DNA from: an uncultured Sutterella sp.
Lineage (GTDB): Bacteria > Pseudomonadota > Gammaproteobacteria > Burkholderiales > Burkholderiaceae_F
NCBI GenBank assembly: GCA_905201055.1
Contig: CAJKMT010000011.1
Coordinates: 1-35,763 of the forward strand
Reading direction: 5' to 3'
Length of the DNA stretch: 35,763 bases
The translations under genes and the position numbers were made by a program. Positions 33,044-35,763 of this stretch are shown one piece after another; within the stretch, counting starts at the first letter, position 1; every line of letters starts with the position of its first letter. The notes below the pieces were generated by a model that worked only from the letters and a program-made list of their open reading frames with translations, ran no database searches and had not been told where the DNA came from.

Positions 33044-33850
33044 ATGAAATTTCGTGCTTTGCTTGTTGCGATGATGGCCGGCGGCATGTTGGTCGGCTGC
33101 GCACTTCAGGAGGTAGGGGCACCGATTTACAGTCGTACGGGTTCGACCGGTGTGGCCACTTCGGGAACGTTTGCAACGACCGGGGACACTTACACGGTTC
33201 AGCCCGGCGATACGCTCTACAGCATTGCCACTCGCAACGGCTGCAATCCGACTGAACTTGCCCGAGCCAATGGCATTACGGATCCGACGCTGCTTTCTCC
33301 CGGAACCGTGTTGAATTTGACGGCGGCCCGCACGGCACCGGTGACTTCTGTCGCGGTTGACCAACCGATGCCGACCGCTTCTTCCGAGGTGACAATCGGC
33401 GCACCGATCACCACCGCGCAGCCCGCTGGCGACAGCGTGACGCTTACGACAGCGCCTGCAGCCTCCACACAGAAGATGTTGGGCAATACCCAATTGTCGT
33501 GGCCTGTGGCTCGCGGACAAATCCTTCGTCAATTTACCGATGAAAACAGCAAAGGTATTGAGATCGCAGGCAATATGGGTGATGACGTTCGCGCTGCTGC
33601 CGCCGGTCGCGTGCTCTACATCGGTGAAAACGTGAGCGGCTATGGCAAACTCATTATCATTACGCACGGCCCCGGCGCTGTGACGGTTTACGGCCATAAC
33701 AGTGAACTGCTTGTCAAGCGCGGTGATAATGTCACCAATGGTCAGGTCATTGCCAAGATGGGCAACAGTGACAGCGACAGCGTTAATCTCCTTTTCGAAG
33801 TGCGTCATAATGACCGTCCGGTGAATCCGCTTGAGTATTTGCCGCAGTAA
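33044..33850 (+). CDS. nlpD: NlpD-like lipoprotein (LysM plus LytM domain)
   Basis: NlpD is an outer-membrane lipoprotein that switches on amidase AmiC for daughter-cell separation. The 268-residue protein has a lipoprotein signal ending MLVGC (lipidated Cys19) and one LysM domain (YTVQPGDTLYSIATRNG onward, about residues 50-93), which binds peptidoglycan. A Thr/Ala/Pro-rich linker and a C-terminal LytM/M23 domain (about 150-268) follow. The M23 metal ligands are lost: KGIEIAG and VNLLFEVRH stand where active enzymes have histidines, as in known NlpD activators. GAGG precedes the start. The next gene is rlmD, not rpoS. Confidence 0.9.
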   Translation: MKFRALLVAMMAGGMLVGCALQEVGAPIYSRTGSTGVATSGTFATTGDTYTVQPGDTLYSIATRNGCNPTELARANGITDPTLLSPGTVLNLTAARTAPVTSVAVDQPMPTASSEVTIGAPITTAQPAGDSVTLTTAPAASTQKMLGNTQLSWPVARGQILRQFTDENSKGIEIAGNMGDDVRAAAAGRVLYIGENVSGYGKLIIITHGPGAVTVYGHNSELLVKRGDNVTNGQVIAKMGNSDSDSVNLLFEVRHNDRPVNPLEYLPQ

Positions 33851-33882
33851 TTTTTTAGTTTTCAAACTGTTTGTTTAACACG

Positions 33883-33946
33883 GGCGTCCGTTGCGCACCT
33901 TTGGGTGAAGTTTCAGAGATGTGCAAAAAAGGGACGCCTGATTTTT
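33883..33946 (+). other. Long hairpin between nlpD and rlmD
   Basis: GGCGTCC (33883-33889) pairs with GGACGCC (33932-33938); inside, TTGCGCAC and GTGCAA can pair with a bulge. TGATTTTT follows, so it may end nlpD transcription. It also abuts the GAGG ribosome binding site of rlmD at about 33947 and could influence its use. Confidence 0.45.
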
Positions 33947-33960
33947 GAGGGATATTTCCA

Positions 33961-35385
33961 ATGGCAAGAGCCCCTAAAGTATTGGAGAAGTTTACGGTTG
34001 ATATTGAGTCGCTTGACCAGGACGGTCGAGGCGTTGCTCATCGTGACGGAAAAGTGGTTTTCGTTGAAGGAGCATTGCCCGGAGAAACCGTGACGTACGA
34101 ACGTTTTCGTAACAAAAACAGTTATGAATGCGGCCGCACCGTAAGCATTGAAAAAGAGTCTTCGCTGCGCGTTAAACCCGCTTGCAAACACTTCGGACTT
34201 GAGCCCGGATGCTGCGGCGGCTGCGCCATGCAGCATTTGGATCCTAATGCACAGGTGGCCATCAAACAGCGGGTGTTGCTCGATGCCTTGTGGCATATCG
34301 GCAAAGTAAAGCCTGAGACGATTTTGCCGCCGATTTACGGTCCCTTCTGGGGTTATCGCCATCGTGCGCGTCTGACCGTGCGCGATGTGGAAAAGAAGGG
34401 GGGCGTGTTGGTGGGCTTTCATGAACGCTCCTCAAGCTACGTCGCCGATATGACCGAATGCAAAATTTTGCCCCAGGCTGTCAGTGACTTATTGATTCCT
34501 CTTCGCCATTTGGTTGAAAGCCTCTCTATCCGTCAGCGTTTGCCGCAAATTGAAGTGGCTATGGGTGGTAACGGTGCCATTGCGCTGGTTTTCCGAGTGC
34601 TTGAAGAGCCCACTCAAGCCGATATGAACGCATTTGAGGCTTTCTCACTTGAATACGGCGTCAGCGTCTGGCTTCAGCCCAAGGGACCGGATTCCTGCTA
34701 CCCGATGCATCCGAGTGATTTGACAGCTCTTAAGCTTGAGCTGCCTGAATTCGGTGTACACATCTCCTTTAAGCCGACCGATTTCACGCAGGTTAATCAC
34801 CGCCTCAATGAAACGATGGTCTCGCGAGCTATCAATCTGCTCGATGTAAAACCTGAGCATCATGTGGCAGACTTTTTCTGCGGTTTGGGCAATTTCACCT
34901 TGCCTTTGGCAGTGCGCGCCAAAACGGTGGTCGGTATCGAAGGAAGCGACCAGTTGGTCGAACGTGCCCGCGCAGGGGCTGCCGATAACGGACTGGCCGA
35001 AAAAACGCAATTTGTCGCAAGAAACCTCTTTACCTGGTCCACGGACGATTGGGATGCGCTTTGGGCTCAATTAGGCGGAATTGATCGTGTGCTGATCGAT
35101 CCGCCCAGAGAAGGGGCGCTGGAGTTGGCAAGAACGTTGGCGGCAACGGATAAGCGCCCGCCGCGCATTGTCTATGTTTCTTGCAACCCGGCCACATTGG
35201 CTCGCGACTGCGCCATTTTGCAGCATGAAGGCGGCTGGCACATCCGTGCTGCGGGCGTCATGAATATGTTCCCGCATACGGGGCATGTCGAGAGCATTGC
35301 CGTGCTTGAGCCCGGCAAGCGTCCCGAGAAAAAGATCGAAAACCAGCAATGCAGCTCTGAAAAAGCGCCTGAAGCTGCATGCTAA
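33961..35385 (+). CDS. rlmD: 23S rRNA (uracil(1939)-C5)-methyltransferase
   Basis: RlmD (RumA) methylates U1939 of 23S rRNA with SAM and carries a 4Fe-4S cluster. The 474-residue protein has a TRAM domain (FTVDIESLDQDGRGVAHRDG), cluster cysteines Cys75, Cys85, Cys88 and Cys167 (PACKHFGLEPGCCGGC, then ADMTECKILP), the SAM-binding DFFCGLGNFTLPLA, IDPPREGA, and the catalytic Cys408 in VYVSCNPATLARD. The spacing between the first two cluster cysteines is wider than in E. coli RumA, with an extra cysteine at 84. In beta- and gammaproteobacteria this gene often lies near nlpD and rpoS, so its place here is consistent. A GAGG site precedes the start. Confidence 0.94.
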   Translation: MARAPKVLEKFTVDIESLDQDGRGVAHRDGKVVFVEGALPGETVTYERFRNKNSYECGRTVSIEKESSLRVKPACKHFGLEPGCCGGCAMQHLDPNAQVAIKQRVLLDALWHIGKVKPETILPPIYGPFWGYRHRARLTVRDVEKKGGVLVGFHERSSSYVADMTECKILPQAVSDLLIPLRHLVESLSIRQRLPQIEVAMGGNGAIALVFRVLEEPTQADMNAFEAFSLEYGVSVWLQPKGPDSCYPMHPSDLTALKLELPEFGVHISFKPTDFTQVNHRLNETMVSRAINLLDVKPEHHVADFFCGLGNFTLPLAVRAKTVVGIEGSDQLVERARAGAADNGLAEKTQFVARNLFTWSTDDWDALWAQLGGIDRVLIDPPREGALELARTLAATDKRPPRIVYVSCNPATLARDCAILQHEGGWHIRAAGVMNMFPHTGHVESIAVLEPGKRPEKKIENQQCSSEKAPEAAC

Positions 35386-35441
35386 AATCTCAGATTGGAT
35401 TTCATTTGCAGGGATCTGAAGGCTCTCTTTTGATCCCGCAA

Positions 35442-35466
35442 GCGGCTTTGCCGCGTGCAAAGCCGC
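35442..35466 (+). other. Hairpin between rlmD and ndk
   Basis: GCGGCTTTGC (35442-35451) pairs perfectly with GCAAAGCCGC (35457-35466), loop CGCGT. No direct T-run follows, although a T-rich stretch lies near 35473-35491. It may stabilise or end the rlmD transcript. Confidence 0.5.
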
Positions 35467-35502
35467 AATTCCCTTTTCATTGACTTTTTTTGAGAAATTA
35501 AG

Positions 35503-35763
35503 ATGGCTGTTCAGCGTACTCTTTCCATTATCAAGCCCGATGCCGTTGCCAAGAACGTGATCGGCAAGATCTATTCGCGTTTTGAAACCAACGGTCTGAA
35601 AATTGTTGCCGCTCAGATGCGTCAGCTTTCTCGTGCAGAAGCTGAAGGCTTTTACGCCGTGCACAAGGAGCGTCCCTTCTTTAACGCTCTGGTTGAGTTC
35701 ATGACTTCTGGTCCCGTGATGATTCAGGTTATCGAAGGCGAGGATGCCATTGCCAAGAACCGT
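35503..35763 (+). CDS. ndk: Nucleoside diphosphate kinase, N-terminal part (cut by window end)
   Basis: Ndk moves the gamma-phosphate from ATP to other nucleoside diphosphates through a phosphohistidine. The first 87 residues are present: AVQRTLSIIKPDAVAKNVIG is the conserved start, followed by IYSRFETNGLKIVAAQMRQL, HKERPFFNALVEFMTSGPV and the beginning of the next helix (GEDAIAKNR). The active-site histidine lies beyond the window end. ATG 35503 fits the family start exactly. It stands 117 bases after rlmD. Confidence 0.96.
   Translation, partial: MAVQRTLSIIKPDAVAKNVIGKIYSRFETNGLKIVAAQMRQLSRAEAEGFYAVHKERPFFNALVEFMTSGPVMIQVIEGEDAIAKNR

Noticed and set aside
1..35763. CRISPR arrays, insertion sequences, prophage genes, toxin or defence systems
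   Set aside because: No regularly spaced repeats, transposase or integrase motifs, phage proteins or recognised defence genes were seen on either strand.

Overview
The window is two unlike pieces of bacterial DNA. Positions 1 to about 1,900-2,000 are GC-rich, use almost only C- or G-ending codons and almost no TTG leucine codons. This piece carries the end of an AbgT-type transporter and a phosphoribosyltransferase, each followed by a hairpin terminator, and resembles Desulfovibrionaceae-type DNA (inference from codon style only). From about position 2,000 the sequence enters the middle of a translation initiation factor IF2 gene. The rest is moderate-GC, Gram-negative chromosomal DNA that looks like a gut betaproteobacterium of the Sutterella/Parasutterella kind (inference from gene order, the amino-acid-based gene content and remembered protein similarity; not verified). 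The join has no integrase, IS or repeat and removes the essential 5' part of infB, so an assembly chimera is the likeliest explanation.

Layout. 1,965-11,834 (+) is a translation and RNA-modification block: infB (5'-truncated), rbfA, truB, typA, a YchJ-like SEC-C protein, scpB and rluB, packed with start/stop overlaps, then the lipid A flippase msbA. 11,901-16,182 (-) holds an AEC-family permease, a two-domain RluA-type pseudouridine synthase split by a +1 frameshift in an A-tract, and formate-tetrahydrofolate ligase (fhs) with a hairpin-rich leader. 16,469-26,307 is a region of amino-acid and peptide use: a TSUP permease, a metal-dependent amidohydrolase of unknown specificity, a periplasmic-type L-asparaginase, the sodium/glutamate symporter GltS, a secreted C69 dipeptidase, tRNA-Ala(GGC) and tRNA-Glu(TTC), a class I/II aminotransferase and an EamA exporter. 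26,435-31,047 is tamA-tamB, the outer-membrane translocation and assembly module. 31,137-35,763 holds a flavin-reductase-like protein, a YqaA/DedA-like membrane protein, surE, nlpD, rlmD and the start of ndk.

How it works together. The first block is ribosome biogenesis and rRNA/tRNA modification. The central block suggests an organism living on amino acids: the C69 enzyme cuts dipeptides, the asparaginase releases aspartate and ammonia, GltS imports glutamate, and the aminotransferase and fhs feed nitrogen and one-carbon metabolism. msbA, tamAB and nlpD serve the envelope. No CRISPR array, insertion sequence, prophage or toxin system was seen, and I found no convincing undescribed system. 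The items most worth a second look are the chimeric junction, the A-tract frameshift, the absence of rpoS and pcm from the surE-nlpD-rlmD neighbourhood, the odd start of the asparaginase gene, and the unassigned amidohydrolase.
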